Assembly: GCA_028284235.1 (NCBI GenBank)
Contig: JANQSC010000054.1
Span: 186,001 to 250,000, forward strand
DNA length: 64,000 nucleotides
Reading direction: 5' to 3'
Source: Opitutaceae bacterium
Lineage (GTDB): Bacteria; Verrucomicrobiota; Verrucomicrobiia; Opitutales; Opitutaceae
In this document: one piece after another, positions 35,050 through 43,840 of the stretch
Numbering within the stretch: position 1 is the first letter of the stretch
Layout of the letters: every line of letters begins with the position of its first letter
Program-made: the position numbers and the translations under genes
Notes under the pieces: model-generated
Seen by the model: only the letters and a program-made list of their open reading frames with translations
What the model was told of the DNA's origin: nothing
The model's database searches: none

Positions 35050-36600
35050 ATGACCTGGATAGATTGGACCATTCTTGTTTGCTATCTAGGGGCAATTTTA
35101 GTGATGGGGTTTCGCCTTTCGAGAAAACAGGAGGACGAGCAGTCCTTTTTCTTGGGAAATCGAGACATGCCCGGATGGGCGGTTACTACTTCGATTGTCG
35201 CGACTTCGTTGAGCGCGGGTAGTTTTGTCGGGCTCCCTCAGGTGGCTTTTCGAGGCGATTTGACCTTTTTGCTGATTCCGATTGGGAGTACGATTGGAGG
35301 GGTGATCGCGGCTGTGGTCGTAGTTCCAGTGCTCTATCGAGCCAATACGCTAACGATATACGGATACTTGAGAGAGCGATTTGGCGATAAAGCCGAAATG
35401 GCCTGCTCGTGGTTTTTTCTCGTAGGCATTTTGTTGGCGCAAGGGGCGCGCCACTTCATCGCGTCGATCGTTGTCGCGCTCATGTTGTTTGGAAACTCCG
35501 ACACGGGCTACTTGGTGACCGCGATCGTGATTCTGGGAATCGTGGCGACGATCTACACGGCGGCGGGCGGTATCCATGCGGTCATATGGACCGATGTCGT
35601 GCAGGTGGTCATTCTCACGGGCGCGGCGTTGATTTGCATCGGGTTCTTGCTCGCTCAAGTGCCGGTGGGGATCCCCGAAATGGTCGAGGCGCTTAGAACC
35701 GCGCCCGAAGGAAACAAGCTGAGATGGCTAAATACAGAGTTCGACCTTTCGGCAACCTACACGGTCTGGACCGGCTTGATCGCCTACATGTTGATGAATG
35801 TCGCTCAGTATGGGTGCGACCAAGACATGGTTCAGAGAATGATGACCTGCAGGTCGACCTCAAGCGCTACCAGGTCGATGATATTCTCCCGGGTGATTTC
35901 GTTGCCCATTGTCGTTCTGTTCCTTGTCATCGGGCTGCTTCTCTACCTGTTTTACGCCCGGCCTGACATTATGGGAGCGTCCATGCCGTCCGACGTATTG
36001 ACGGACAGTAAGAACCTCTTCCCCCAGTACATTTTGTCCCATCTGCCTAGCGGCATCGTCGGGCTTGCGGTGGCGGGAATGCTGGCGGCGTCGATGAGCA
36101 GCTTCGATTCCGCGGCAAACGCGATGGCCAGCACGATCCAAGGAAACCTCCGCAAGCGACAAGATGCCGGCGCCAGCGGCGCGGTGGAAGGGAGAACCCT
36201 CTCGCTCTTGCAATCCCGCCAGACTGTATACTGGATGGGGGGCGGCCTAACGTTGTTCGCGGCCTTGGCGGTGTTCATGCAGAAAGCGGGAGGGCAGGGG
36301 TTGATCGATTTTTCTCTGGGCGTATTGACGTTTGCCTATTCTGGGCTGTTTGGCGTTTTTATGACCGCTATTCTGACCAAGAGGGGAAACGAGCGAACCG
36401 CGGTCCTTTCGTTGTGGGTAGGGGCGGGCGTTGTGCTGCTCTTCCAGCCATACATTATGCCCTATTGGAGCTCTTTTGTATTTGGAAGAGAAATACAATT
36501 GGCGTGGCCTTGGTGGTTCTTTTTTGCGGGGGTCGCTAGTTTTCTGGTGTGCGTGTCGGGAAAAAGCGAGACGAGCCAAAGTCGTTCCGCGAATCCTTGA
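35050..36600 (+). CDS. Sodium:solute symporter (SSS family), second copy
   Basis: Inner-membrane cotransporter of 516 residues with about 13 hydrophobic helices. Family features include DWTILVCYLGAILVMGFRLS at the start, SFFLGNRDMPGWAVTTSIVATSLSAGSFVG, AGGIHAVIWTDVVQ, DQDMVQRMMTCRS and GLAVAGMLAASMSSFDSAANAM. Its stop codon overlaps the ATG of the D-2-hydroxyacid dehydrogenase gene (TGATG), so the two are coupled and the transported compound is plausibly a hydroxy or sugar acid. It diverges from the aldolase gene across a 191-bp gap. Confidence 0.9.
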   Translation: MTWIDWTILVCYLGAILVMGFRLSRKQEDEQSFFLGNRDMPGWAVTTSIVATSLSAGSFVGLPQVAFRGDLTFLLIPIGSTIGGVIAAVVVVPVLYRANTLTIYGYLRERFGDKAEMACSWFFLVGILLAQGARHFIASIVVALMLFGNSDTGYLVTAIVILGIVATIYTAAGGIHAVIWTDVVQVVILTGAALICIGFLLAQVPVGIPEMVEALRTAPEGNKLRWLNTEFDLSATYTVWTGLIAYMLMNVAQYGCDQDMVQRMMTCRSTSSATRSMIFSRVISLPIVVLFLVIGLLLYLFYARPDIMGASMPSDVLTDSKNLFPQYILSHLPSGIVGLAVAGMLAASMSSFDSAANAMASTIQGNLRKRQDAGASGAVEGRTLSLLQSRQTVYWMGGGLTLFAALAVFMQKAGGQGLIDFSLGVLTFAYSGLFGVFMTAILTKRGNERTAVLSLWVGAGVVLLFQPYIMPYWSSFVFGREIQLAWPWWFFFAGVASFLVCVSGKSETSQSRSANP

Positions 36601-37580
36601 TGGGCGACCTTCCCAAGGTTTGGCTCAATTTGAAACCGCATCACTCGGTTTTTGAGATCCTTGATGGGGAAGCGGAGATTATTGGCCCATTTTCAAACGG
36701 GAAAACGGGAGATCCGCTTTGCGAAATCGAATGCGCACATGCGGTTCTCGCGGGTTCGGACTTTCCAGCGAGCCGAGATACGCTGAACCGCGCTGGGAAG
36801 CTGCGAGTGATTTCTCGATTTGGAATCGGCGTGGACTCAATCGATGTCCAAGCGGCGACGGAACTCGGTATTTGCGTAGTCAATACGCCTGACGCCCATA
36901 CGATCTCGGTCGCGGAGCACACGATCGGGCTAATTCTGGCGACCAGCCGAAACTTGTTGAAGTGGGACAGGGCAGTTCGGAGTGGAGAGTGGCATTTGAA
37001 TGTTGGCCTCGGCGCCGAGATCCATGGGAAGACGGTAGGGCTGATTGGTTTTGGCCGTATCGCGAGTCAAGTCGCCGAGCTGCTCGCTCCGTTTGGGGCT
37101 CGCATCCTAGCCTATGATCCCTTTGTGAAGCCGGAGAAAGCCACGCAAGTTGGGGTCGAATTGAAGGGCGCGATGGAAGACGTGCTTTCTACGAGCGATA
37201 TTGTGAGTCTTCATGTGCCGCTCACGCGAGAGAACGAAGGCCTGATAGGGGAGGAGGCGCTTTCCCTGATGAAGAAACACGCGGTCCTGATCAATGTCTC
37301 CCGCGGACGATTGGTTTGTGAAAAGGCGCTGGCAAACGCGTTGGAAAGCGGCGGGATCGCGGGGGCCGGACTGGATGTTTTTCGGGAAGAGCCTCCCGGT
37401 TTGGAGAGCCCCCTTCTAGGACTGGACAACGTTGTCCTCAGCCCGCATGCCGCCGCGTTTACGCGAGAAAGCAAACGCAGGAGCAACTCGGTCGCGGCTT
37501 TTCAGGCGCTCCAGGCCCTACGCGGCGAGTGTCCGCGTTTTCTAGTGAATCCAGATGTTTGGGAGAGCCGCCGCGTCTAG
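36600..37580 (+). CDS. D-2-hydroxyacid dehydrogenase (phosphoglycerate-dehydrogenase-like)
   Basis: NAD-dependent oxidoreductase of 326 residues that interconverts a 2-oxo-acid and its D-2-hydroxy form. The nucleotide motif is GKTVGLIGFGRIASQVAELL, with YDPF at the end of strand 2. Catalytic residues are Arg in NVSRGRLV, Glu in DVFREEPPG and His in LSPHAAAF. ATG 36600 overlaps the stop of the upstream symporter (TGATG). An in-frame GTG at 36549 would overlap that gene by 52 bp and is not favoured. Substrate unknown. It is convergent with the sialidase-fold gene, with a 3-bp gap. Confidence 0.88.
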   Translation: MGDLPKVWLNLKPHHSVFEILDGEAEIIGPFSNGKTGDPLCEIECAHAVLAGSDFPASRDTLNRAGKLRVISRFGIGVDSIDVQAATELGICVVNTPDAHTISVAEHTIGLILATSRNLLKWDRAVRSGEWHLNVGLGAEIHGKTVGLIGFGRIASQVAELLAPFGARILAYDPFVKPEKATQVGVELKGAMEDVLSTSDIVSLHVPLTRENEGLIGEEALSLMKKHAVLINVSRGRLVCEKALANALESGGIAGAGLDVFREEPPGLESPLLGLDNVVLSPHAAAFTRESKRRSNSVAAFQALQALRGECPRFLVNPDVWESRRV

Positions 37581-37583
37581 GCC

Positions 37584-38627
37584 TCACTCGTACAACCAGC
37601 TCGTTGGAAATCGAGTTAGTTTAAGTGAGCGGGGTCCGTCGAAATTGAATTCAACCCCCTCGCGCATTCGGTAGTAGGTGAGCAAGATCTCGTCATTGTA
37701 GAATGTGCAGCTGGGGTAGGAAAAACAGTCTTCACTTTCGTTTTCGATGACTTTGCGACGCTGAATTGGCCAAGTGCCGCCTCCGTCTTTGCTGATCGCG
37801 CAAGTCAGCCGCTTACGTTTTCCGAGCATGAAGTCCTTGTGGTTGTAGGTCCAATTCCAAATGAGCAATAGATCACCTGTATTTGGTATGCGGCGTATGA
37901 TCGCGGGAGCGATGGGTGACGTGACAGCGGTTGGTCGGATATGGGTCCAATTCGCCCCTTGATCATGCGACTCTGCCTGGTAGAGGCGTCCGGTTGCTGT
38001 CCGCATGATCATCAAAAGGGAACCGTCGATTCGTTCGACAATGTCTGGTTCTTGGGCGCCCGATTCGGAGGCGTTTAACTTGGGAAGCGTGATTGGATCG
38101 CTCAGTCGCCATGTTCTGCCGTGGTCGTCAGACCGCGCCACTTTTATAGTCAAGTAGTGATTGTCCCAGTGGTCGGCGCAATGTAGAGGCGCAAGGACTC
38201 GACCCCTAGAGGTAACGGTGAGTCTGTCGTGAGCTCCGGTGTTGTAGCCATCGCCGGTTATATCAATTGCCGAACTCCACGTTTTCCCTTCGTCGGTGGA
38301 TCGCCGAAAGAGTCGCTTGGCGTTTTTCTTTGAATCTCTAAAACTACAGACCAAACCGAGCGATCCGTCTTTCAATCGCCGAATCGCCGGCGACATTACG
38401 TTGAGGCCTGCTTCGTTGGCTACAAGGACCCGTTCCTCTTGCCAAGTTTGCCCGCCATCCTCCGAGATCATTCGAGCGACGTGCGCGTCGGAATTGTCGT
38501 GGTGACCTTTGAACTTCGACCAGGCGAGCAAGAGGAGTCCGTTGGCGAGTTCCACGATTGTCGCTTCGGAGTGCCGTGAAAACGACTCGTTCGATTCGAG
38601 AATGGTCCTGCTGATTGGAGTGGGCAT
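37584..38627 (-). CDS. Sialidase-fold (BNR/Asp-box) protein, cytoplasmic-looking
   Basis: Six-bladed propeller of 347 residues with at least five Asp-box repeats of the SxDxGxTW type: SEDGGQTW, STDEGKTW, SDDHGRTW, SHDQGANW and SKDGGGTW. The proposed start, ATG 38627 (MPTPISRTILESNESF), lies 5 bp after the stop of the Ldh2-type gene. The open frame to 38750 overlaps that gene and is not used. No signal peptide is present, unlike the related exported protein at 40998. In non-animal-associated bacteria such proteins are often not true sialidases, so a different glycan substrate is likely. Confidence 0.85.
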   Translation of the reverse strand: MPTPISRTILESNESFSRHSEATIVELANGLLLLAWSKFKGHHDNSDAHVARMISEDGGQTWQEERVLVANEAGLNVMSPAIRRLKDGSLGLVCSFRDSKKNAKRLFRRSTDEGKTWSSAIDITGDGYNTGAHDRLTVTSRGRVLAPLHCADHWDNHYLTIKVARSDDHGRTWRLSDPITLPKLNASESGAQEPDIVERIDGSLLMIMRTATGRLYQAESHDQGANWTHIRPTAVTSPIAPAIIRRIPNTGDLLLIWNWTYNHKDFMLGKRKRLTCAISKDGGGTWPIQRRKVIENESEDCFSYPSCTFYNDEILLTYYRMREGVEFNFDGPRSLKLTRFPTSWLYE

Positions 38628-38632
38628 TGTGT

Positions 38633-39646
38633 TTACTGAGACAAGTGGGTGAGCGCATGCCATGTGGATTCCTCCAGGGGGATGCCGTGCTGAATCCGGT
38701 GGATTCGAGTTTTGAATTCGGTTTCCCCCGGTATTAGCGCCTCGCTGCATCCTTCGACCGTTGGCATAGACTTCACGAAGTTGCAGAGTTCTTCAATGAG
38801 CCGTTCGAATCGCGGCCTGCTAGTGAATGCTTCTATATTCCAAGCGGTCATGACAACCGGATTGCCTCTTTTGTATTCGCGAGAAATAGCGGGCGCGAAC
38901 CCGCATAGTAGGTTAACCATAATTTCGATACCAAATGCCAGTCCCCCTCCTTTGTGCGCTCCGAAGGGGACGAGCGCGCCTCCGCGGAAGAAGGCTTCGG
39001 GGTCTCGGCTGGGAACGCCCGCGTTGTCAAGCAACGCGCCGGACTCGATTTGAGCGTTCTGTTCTCTTGCGAGAGAAACTTTCCCTGCGGCAATCATTGA
39101 TGTGGCCATGTCCAGGATGAACGGGAACTGCCCTTTGGCTCTTGGGAATCCCCAGGCAATCGGGTTCGTTCCAAATGCTCGGCGCGATCCTCCGTAGGGA
39201 GCGACGGAACCACCCGGATTGGCTCCCGAAGCGAGGATCAGCCCAATACAGCCTGCCCCTGCGATCTGTTCGCAGTATTCGCCAATGCGCCCTACGTGGT
39301 TGGCTTCCTCCAAAGTCACTGTGGCGATGCCGTTCTCTCGGGCCAAAGCGACGACGGTTTCCACTCCGAGAGACGCTCCGAGCTGGCCATACCCTCGATT
39401 GCAGTCGATTGTGGCAGTAGCGTTTTTTCTTCGCCGAGCGACTGGATTGGCCCCAGGATCAATCTCGCCTCGACGGATTTTCTCAATGTAGGCGGGGACC
39501 AATCGAGCCCCGTGGGAATCGTGTCCTACAAGGTTGGAACGAACCAGAGAACTCGCGACCTGCTGCGCGATGAGGTCTGGCGTTCCGTGACGTACAAGAA
39601 TGCCAGCAATGGTGGACGTAAGCTCTGAAGCGGAAATCGAGATCAT
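38633..39646 (-). CDS. Ldh2-type (malate/L-lactate/ureidoglycolate family) dehydrogenase
   Basis: NAD(P)-dependent dehydrogenase of about 337 residues, unrelated to Rossmann-fold lactate dehydrogenases. Diagnostic segments are LVGHDSHGARLVPAYIEKI (catalytic His), RGYGQLGASLG, NHVGRIGEYCE, FGTNPIAWGFPR and PFILDMATSMIAAGKV, with GAHKGGGLAFGIE near the C-terminus. ATG 39646 (MISISASELTS) fits the family start; the frame extends to 39691 without support. It is the middle gene of a three-gene minus-strand series. It may oxidise a 2-hydroxy acid arising from deoxy-sugar or sugar-acid breakdown. Confidence 0.88.
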   Translation of the reverse strand: MISISASELTSTIAGILVRHGTPDLIAQQVASSLVRSNLVGHDSHGARLVPAYIEKIRRGEIDPGANPVARRRKNATATIDCNRGYGQLGASLGVETVVALARENGIATVTLEEANHVGRIGEYCEQIAGAGCIGLILASGANPGGSVAPYGGSRRAFGTNPIAWGFPRAKGQFPFILDMATSMIAAGKVSLAREQNAQIESGALLDNAGVPSRDPEAFFRGGALVPFGAHKGGGLAFGIEIMVNLLCGFAPAISREYKRGNPVVMTAWNIEAFTSRPRFERLIEELCNFVKSMPTVEGCSEALIPGETEFKTRIHRIQHGIPLEESTWHALTHLSQ

Positions 39647-39727
39647 ATCGGGTGTCTCTTCAGTGGAGAATCGCAGCGGTTGATTTTTCAACTTGGAGCT
39701 CGGCCGTAGGCTCGAGAACGGGAATGC

Positions 39728-40753
39728 TCATAGTTCGACGTGTTGTCCGGATGCGCTGCTCTTCATGATTGCGCGGATAACTGCAAGTGAGGAGATGCCT
39801 TCCGCCGCCCCGACTTTAGGGTCCGCTCCGGATCGAATGCACTGGCCGAAATTCTCTAGTTCAGCCTGGAGAGCCGTAGTGAAATTCTGGGGACCCTCCC
39901 ATTCCAAAGTTTCTACCTCGGACTTGACGTCTTTGGCGAATCGGCAATCCGGAATCTTCTCCCAGAGTAATTCCTGTCCAGCGCGTTTGTAGTGAGCGGC
40001 CGCTTTGGAGCCGTAGATTGAAAGATCGCTAACGTAGACGGATATTTGGTGGCTCATGAGGCTGGCCAGCGCTCCACTTTCAAACTCGAGGGAAGCGGTG
40101 GCCATGCTGGGAACGTTTGTTGGCGAACGTGCGGCGCTGACGTGCCCGCAAACCCGTTTGACGGGACCGAGCAGAAACTGCAGCAAATCGACTTGATGCA
40201 CGGCCAGATTGTCCAGGGGCCCTCCCGGGATTTTCTCGACGTCGAGTTCCCAGTCCTGTCCGATCGTGTATTGCGGGACCAGGTTTGCGCCCAACGCTGC
40301 GGTCGCGGTGGCGATCGTACCCAGCTCCCCTTTCTCGATTAGGGACTTGAGCTTCCAGGCGGACCCCACCCAGCGGTTCTGCAGCCCGACGGCTAGCGTC
40401 AGGTTCCTGTCTGCGGCGGTGCGGCCCATCTCTTCGCATTCCGCGAGGGAATTGGCCATTGGCTTTTCCACGAATACGGATTTCCCGGCTTCCAGCGCGG
40501 CCATGGTTTGAGGATAGTGCAGGAAATGGGGTGTTGGCAGAATAACGCCATCCACTCCCGGATCGGCGAGCAGGGTCTCGTAGCGCTTGTAGGTTTTCCC
40601 TCCATAGGTTTTGACGATATCGCGCCGGTTTTCCGCGCTGCGGCTGAAGACGCCGGCAAACTCGAGGATGTCCGATTTTGCCAGCGCGTCTAATAATTGT
40701 CGCCCCCAGCGACCCGGGGAGACGATGGCTAAAGTGATTCGCTCGCGTTGCAT
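39728..40753 (-). CDS. Gfo/Idh/MocA-family oxidoreductase
   Basis: NAD(P)-dependent sugar or inositol-type dehydrogenase of 341 residues. The N-terminal nucleotide fold reads ITLAIVSPGRWGRQLLDAL, where the usual GxGxxG has become SPGRWG. The family motif VFVEKPMANS carries the EKP lysine, and GPLDNLAVHQVDLLQFLLG carries the catalytic-site His. It is the first gene of the minus-strand series (Gfo/Idh, Ldh2-type, sialidase-fold) and diverges from the exported sialidase-fold gene at 40998. The shared 244-bp intergenic region holds a palindrome that recurs upstream of the GntR-type regulator. Confidence 0.88.
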   Translation of the reverse strand: MQRERITLAIVSPGRWGRQLLDALAKSDILEFAGVFSRSAENRRDIVKTYGGKTYKRYETLLADPGVDGVILPTPHFLHYPQTMAALEAGKSVFVEKPMANSLAECEEMGRTAADRNLTLAVGLQNRWVGSAWKLKSLIEKGELGTIATATAALGANLVPQYTIGQDWELDVEKIPGGPLDNLAVHQVDLLQFLLGPVKRVCGHVSAARSPTNVPSMATASLEFESGALASLMSHQISVYVSDLSIYGSKAAAHYKRAGQELLWEKIPDCRFAKDVKSEVETLEWEGPQNFTTALQAELENFGQCIRSGADPKVGAAEGISSLAVIRAIMKSSASGQHVEL

Positions 40754-40898
40754 GGTTCGTTGTTGAACAAATCGCTTTCGCTTGTTTGGGGGGATTAATA
40801 AGCGTAAGAGTATCCGGTAATTGGATATTTAAAACTATCTATCCCGCGATTCGTGCACATGATATTGGCGAACCTCTGGTTTAGTTCACTACAGAGAA

Positions 40899-40919
40899 AC
40901 TTGTCTGATTTGTAGACAA
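40899..40919. promoter_or_regulatory. Operator candidate G1 for the GntR/LacI-hybrid regulator
   Basis: A palindrome with arms TTGTCT (40901-40906) and AGACAA (40914-40919) and a 7-bp spacer. It matches the site at 52468-52490 at 17 of 21 aligned positions with identical spacing. It lies between the Gfo/Idh gene (minus) and the exported sialidase-fold gene (plus), 78 bp before the latter. Confidence 0.6.
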
Positions 40920-40997
40920 TCCGGATCTGTTTGACGGCGGGGCCGTGTGTATGAGGATGAGTGGAGGAATCCACCGGTCTGATTCCGAAACAGCCCC

Positions 40998-42101
40998 ATG
41001 AAACACTCTATTCTGATTTGCTCCCTATTAGCGTTGCCACTCGCGAATGTCTCGGTTGGCGGCGAGCCGCAAGGCGTTGACTATGGTCAGCCGCGGCTGC
41101 TGGTCGAGGCTCCGAAAGATCTGAGATTCGCCCATCTCGCATGGCCCAAGATCGTCAAGGCGCCCGACGGGACGTTGGTCATGGCCTACAGCGCGGGGCG
41201 TTTCCATGGCTCCGGCGGGGAGGGCTGCCCTGCGGTTTCGATTTCCACCGACGGAGGCAAGAGTTTCTCCGCGCCGAAAATCCTGCAGGAGTTTGACCAA
41301 AGCATGAAGCTTAACAATTCAGCCAACACGGCTCTCGGGGTGGCGGAGGATGGCTCGATCGTGCTATTGGCGATGGCCTATACGGGCGATGAGCGCAACA
41401 GCATCTTCGGTTGGCGGTCCGAGGACTCCGGACGCTCTTGGAACGAGATCGACGTCTCCAATCTCGCAGACGGGAAAACCGGATCGGTATATGGGCACGT
41501 TTTTCCCGTTCCTGGGAAAGGGCTTGCGGTTACTGGGCACTATCGACTGGGCTCAAAAGGACCAGAGGAGGGTATTTGGATTGCCTACTCGCAGGATCAC
41601 GGTCGCTCCTGGGGATCTCCAGTAACGATTACCGAAAAAAAACTCTATGAACCCGCTACGATTTGGACCGGGCAACGCTATGTTGGATTGTTTCGGGATA
41701 GTGGTACGAAGTCTCACTATTGGCAGGCGGTGTCCGACGAAAATGGGGAGAATTGGAGCATGAGCAAGTGGCCGGAAAAGAGGGGAGACGACTACTATTT
41801 GCCCAGCCCGTTTCTTGTTGCCTCTCCAGTAGATCAAACAACGCTCTACGCGTTTGAATCGAGGCGTTCGAAAGAGGGGAAATTGCCAGGCGCAGTCTAT
41901 CTTTGGTCGGCTAGCGCGGACAAACTAGATTGGGTTCGGCGAGGAACGGTGGTCAGTTTTCCAGAGTCTCTCTCAAATCGAAACGACATTACTTACCCAT
42001 GGATGGCGCATATTGATGAAAATGATTGGTTCGTCGTATTTTATTGTGGCGAAATACGTGGTCCGAGCGATCTCTATGGGATGAAGATCACTATACACTA
42101 G
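40998..42101 (+). CDS. Exported sialidase-fold (BNR) protein
   Basis: Propeller protein of 367 residues with a signal peptide (MKHSILICSLLALPLANVSV, cut near VGG-EP). Asp-box repeats are seen in SISTDGGKSFSA, RSEDSGRSWNE, YSQDHGRSWGS and SDENGENWSM. A conserved acid near the start (LRFAHLAWPKIVKAPDGTL) fits the exo-sialidase-like family seen in carbohydrate loci. The actual sugar is unknown. Carrying the operator candidate G1 upstream, it may be controlled by the regulator at 51276. Its 3' end abuts the convergent PhyH-family gene (1-bp gap). Confidence 0.85.
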   Translation: MKHSILICSLLALPLANVSVGGEPQGVDYGQPRLLVEAPKDLRFAHLAWPKIVKAPDGTLVMAYSAGRFHGSGGEGCPAVSISTDGGKSFSAPKILQEFDQSMKLNNSANTALGVAEDGSIVLLAMAYTGDERNSIFGWRSEDSGRSWNEIDVSNLADGKTGSVYGHVFPVPGKGLAVTGHYRLGSKGPEEGIWIAYSQDHGRSWGSPVTITEKKLYEPATIWTGQRYVGLFRDSGTKSHYWQAVSDENGENWSMSKWPEKRGDDYYLPSPFLVASPVDQTTLYAFESRRSKEGKLPGAVYLWSASADKLDWVRRGTVVSFPESLSNRNDITYPWMAHIDENDWFVVFYCGEIRGPSDLYGMKITIH

Positions 42102-42102
42102 G

Positions 42103-42849
42103 CTAATGTATGGGCGGAGTAGTCAGTCTATTAAAGCCCATATAGTCGTCACCACTCACGAGTATACCTGCGTGCCCTTCAAATAATTTATCATGGTCGA
42201 TTCTCACAATTGGAATTGTAAAGCGAGGCGCGATACCCAAACGACGCCGGTTGGATCGGTTTGGTTCAGAGTGGTGGAGCGTTTTTTCATTGAAAAGGAC
42301 GAATTGCCCCGGCTTGAGGGGGAGTTGAATTCGCTCTTTCGCATCGAAAAAACGTGGATCCGCCTCTTCGTCAAACCACTTCCCATCCGCTTGTATATGT
42401 GGCACCGACTTCTTGTGGGAGCCGGGGATAATCTCAAGGCAAGAGTTTTCGACCGTTACGTCGTCAATAGCGATCCACGCTGTAATATTGATTATTGGTT
42501 CTATAGGCCAGTAGTTAAGGTCCTGGTGCCATGGGATTTCTTTTCCGCCGGGCATCTTGTTCCACATCGTGCCCGCCCACAGTATAAGGTTTGGTCCTAG
42601 AATACTCCCAACTCTTCCGAGTATCTCGTCATGTGTACAAAGATCGAATACAACTTTTTTATCCAAGTGCCTCATTGTTGTATTGACGTTCTTGTTTGGT
42701 CCGTCGGTCGTGAGAACCGTGTTCTCTATAGACTCGCGAACTGTCGCCATTTCTTCGGGGTTTATCGCGGTGAATGGTCCAAGAAAACCTTGATCGTGAA
42801 ATTGTTTGGTTTCTTCTGCCGAGAGGATTGATTGAATGGTAGCTGTCAT
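42103..42849 (-). CDS. Phytanoyl-CoA dioxygenase (PhyH) family protein, second copy
   Basis: Fe(II)/2-oxoglutarate oxygenase-type protein of about 248 residues. The metal motif HxD occurs in IPWHQDLNYW, and the distal His with the oxoglutarate Arg in EKTLHHSEPNRSNRRRLG. ATG 42849 (MTATIQSILSAEE) is preferred over the frame extension to 42915, which lacks homology and would cross the palindrome at 42884-42902. It is divergent from the AraC gene and so a likely AraC target. The substrate is unknown. The closest family context is small-molecule hydroxylation, not fatty acid catabolism, since no CoA-handling genes are near. Confidence 0.85.
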   Translation of the reverse strand: MTATIQSILSAEETKQFHDQGFLGPFTAINPEEMATVRESIENTVLTTDGPNKNVNTTMRHLDKKVVFDLCTHDEILGRVGSILGPNLILWAGTMWNKMPGGKEIPWHQDLNYWPIEPIINITAWIAIDDVTVENSCLEIIPGSHKKSVPHIQADGKWFDEEADPRFFDAKERIQLPLKPGQFVLFNEKTLHHSEPNRSNRRRLGIAPRFTIPIVRIDHDKLFEGHAGILVSGDDYMGFNRLTTPPIH

Positions 42850-42883
42850 AGTGTTTAAATGTGATTCATGTGATCTCGAGGGT

Positions 42884-42902
42884 ACAATTATCGCAGAATT
42901 GT
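42884..42902. promoter_or_regulatory. Palindrome in the PhyH/AraC divergent promoter
   Basis: ACAATT, a 7-bp spacer and AATTGT give a 19-bp perfect-arm inverted repeat. It lies 35 bp upstream of the PhyH start and 49 bp upstream of the araC-type ATG, an apt place for a regulator site. Confidence 0.45.
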
Positions 42903-42950
42903 TGATGAACACCATGGACTGAACGTGTAAATTGATGGACTATCCCTGTT

Positions 42951-43811
42951 ATGATATCTCGATTGCGATCTGATCTGTACGAAAACTGGCTCGAGGGACT
43001 TCTTGATCCATCGTCGAGAGTCATTGTCGATTTCGACGGTATTGATGGGATACTTAGATTGCCCGAGCGTTCTTTCCAATCGCAGGGGTGTCTTCAAGAG
43101 CATCTATTTTGGTATATTGTTGAAGGTCAATGCAGCGGAGTCGTCGCGGGTGATCCGGTCAGCCTATCTGCAGGATCTGTGTTGTGGGTTTCGCCCAGCA
43201 TCCCGTTTCGGTTTTCCTTTCCAGCTTCGGCGAAGCAACGAATTCTTCGATTTCGAATGCGAATCGAGAATGCGCTAGAATCTGTGATATCCCCTGGCTG
43301 GCCTTACAGGGCAGTTGCGAGTTTTTCAGAAGGAAGACTGTGGTTTGAAAAGATAGTTGTGGAGTCACTCAATTCAGACTGCTGGTCTAGCTCCAAAATT
43401 CGGGGGCTCGTATCGTGCTTGTGTTCGGACATATTTCGTCGAACGAGCGGCGATTTTTCAAACGGGAATCAAGAATCCAGACTATCCGCATCGCAGCAGT
43501 ACAGCATCGCCGAGTTCTTGGCAAAGAACATGCGTGGATCGGTCAGCCCCCTCGATATCTCGCGACGCATGGGGTACTCTCACAACTATTTCACCAGATT
43601 GTTCCGTCAGACCTATGGCGTGTCTCTTAGAAAGTGGATACTAGAGAACCGGTTGCAAGTAGCTGCGAACTATCTTGATGAAACCGATGAGAGCGTTTCG
43701 AAGATCGGTGAGCTGTGTGGATTCGAGGACCCTTACTATTTCAGTCGTCAGTTTTCTAAATGGGCTGGAGCGAGCCCTAGCTGCTATCGAAAGACGCGAT
43801 CCGTTTCCTAG
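42951..43811 (+). CDS. AraC-family transcriptional regulator
   Basis: Regulator of 286 residues. The N-terminal cupin-like sensing part (about 30-110: LFWYIVEGQCSGVVAGDPVSLSAGSVLWV) is followed by a C-terminal pair of helix-turn-helix units. These are FLAKNMRGSVSPLDISRRMGYSHNYFTRLFRQ and a second unit ending SVSKIGELCGFEDPYYFSRQFSKWAGASPS, the usual AraC signature. It stands ahead of two sulfatase genes (29 bp to the first) and divergent from the PhyH-family gene. It probably controls both. The inducer is not predictable; a sulfated sugar would fit the neighbours. Confidence 0.9.
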   Translation: MISRLRSDLYENWLEGLLDPSSRVIVDFDGIDGILRLPERSFQSQGCLQEHLFWYIVEGQCSGVVAGDPVSLSAGSVLWVSPSIPFRFSFPASAKQRILRFRMRIENALESVISPGWPYRAVASFSEGRLWFEKIVVESLNSDCWSSSKIRGLVSCLCSDIFRRTSGDFSNGNQESRLSASQQYSIAEFLAKNMRGSVSPLDISRRMGYSHNYFTRLFRQTYGVSLRKWILENRLQVAANYLDETDESVSKIGELCGFEDPYYFSRQFSKWAGASPSCYRKTRSVS

Positions 43812-43840
43812 AGCCTAAACACTATTTCAGTTTGTTTCTT

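Noticed and set aside
42206-42219. ACAATTGGAATTGT, similar to the palindrome at 42884-42902
   Set aside because: It lies within the PhyH coding sequence, with a 2-bp instead of 7-bp spacer; probably chance.
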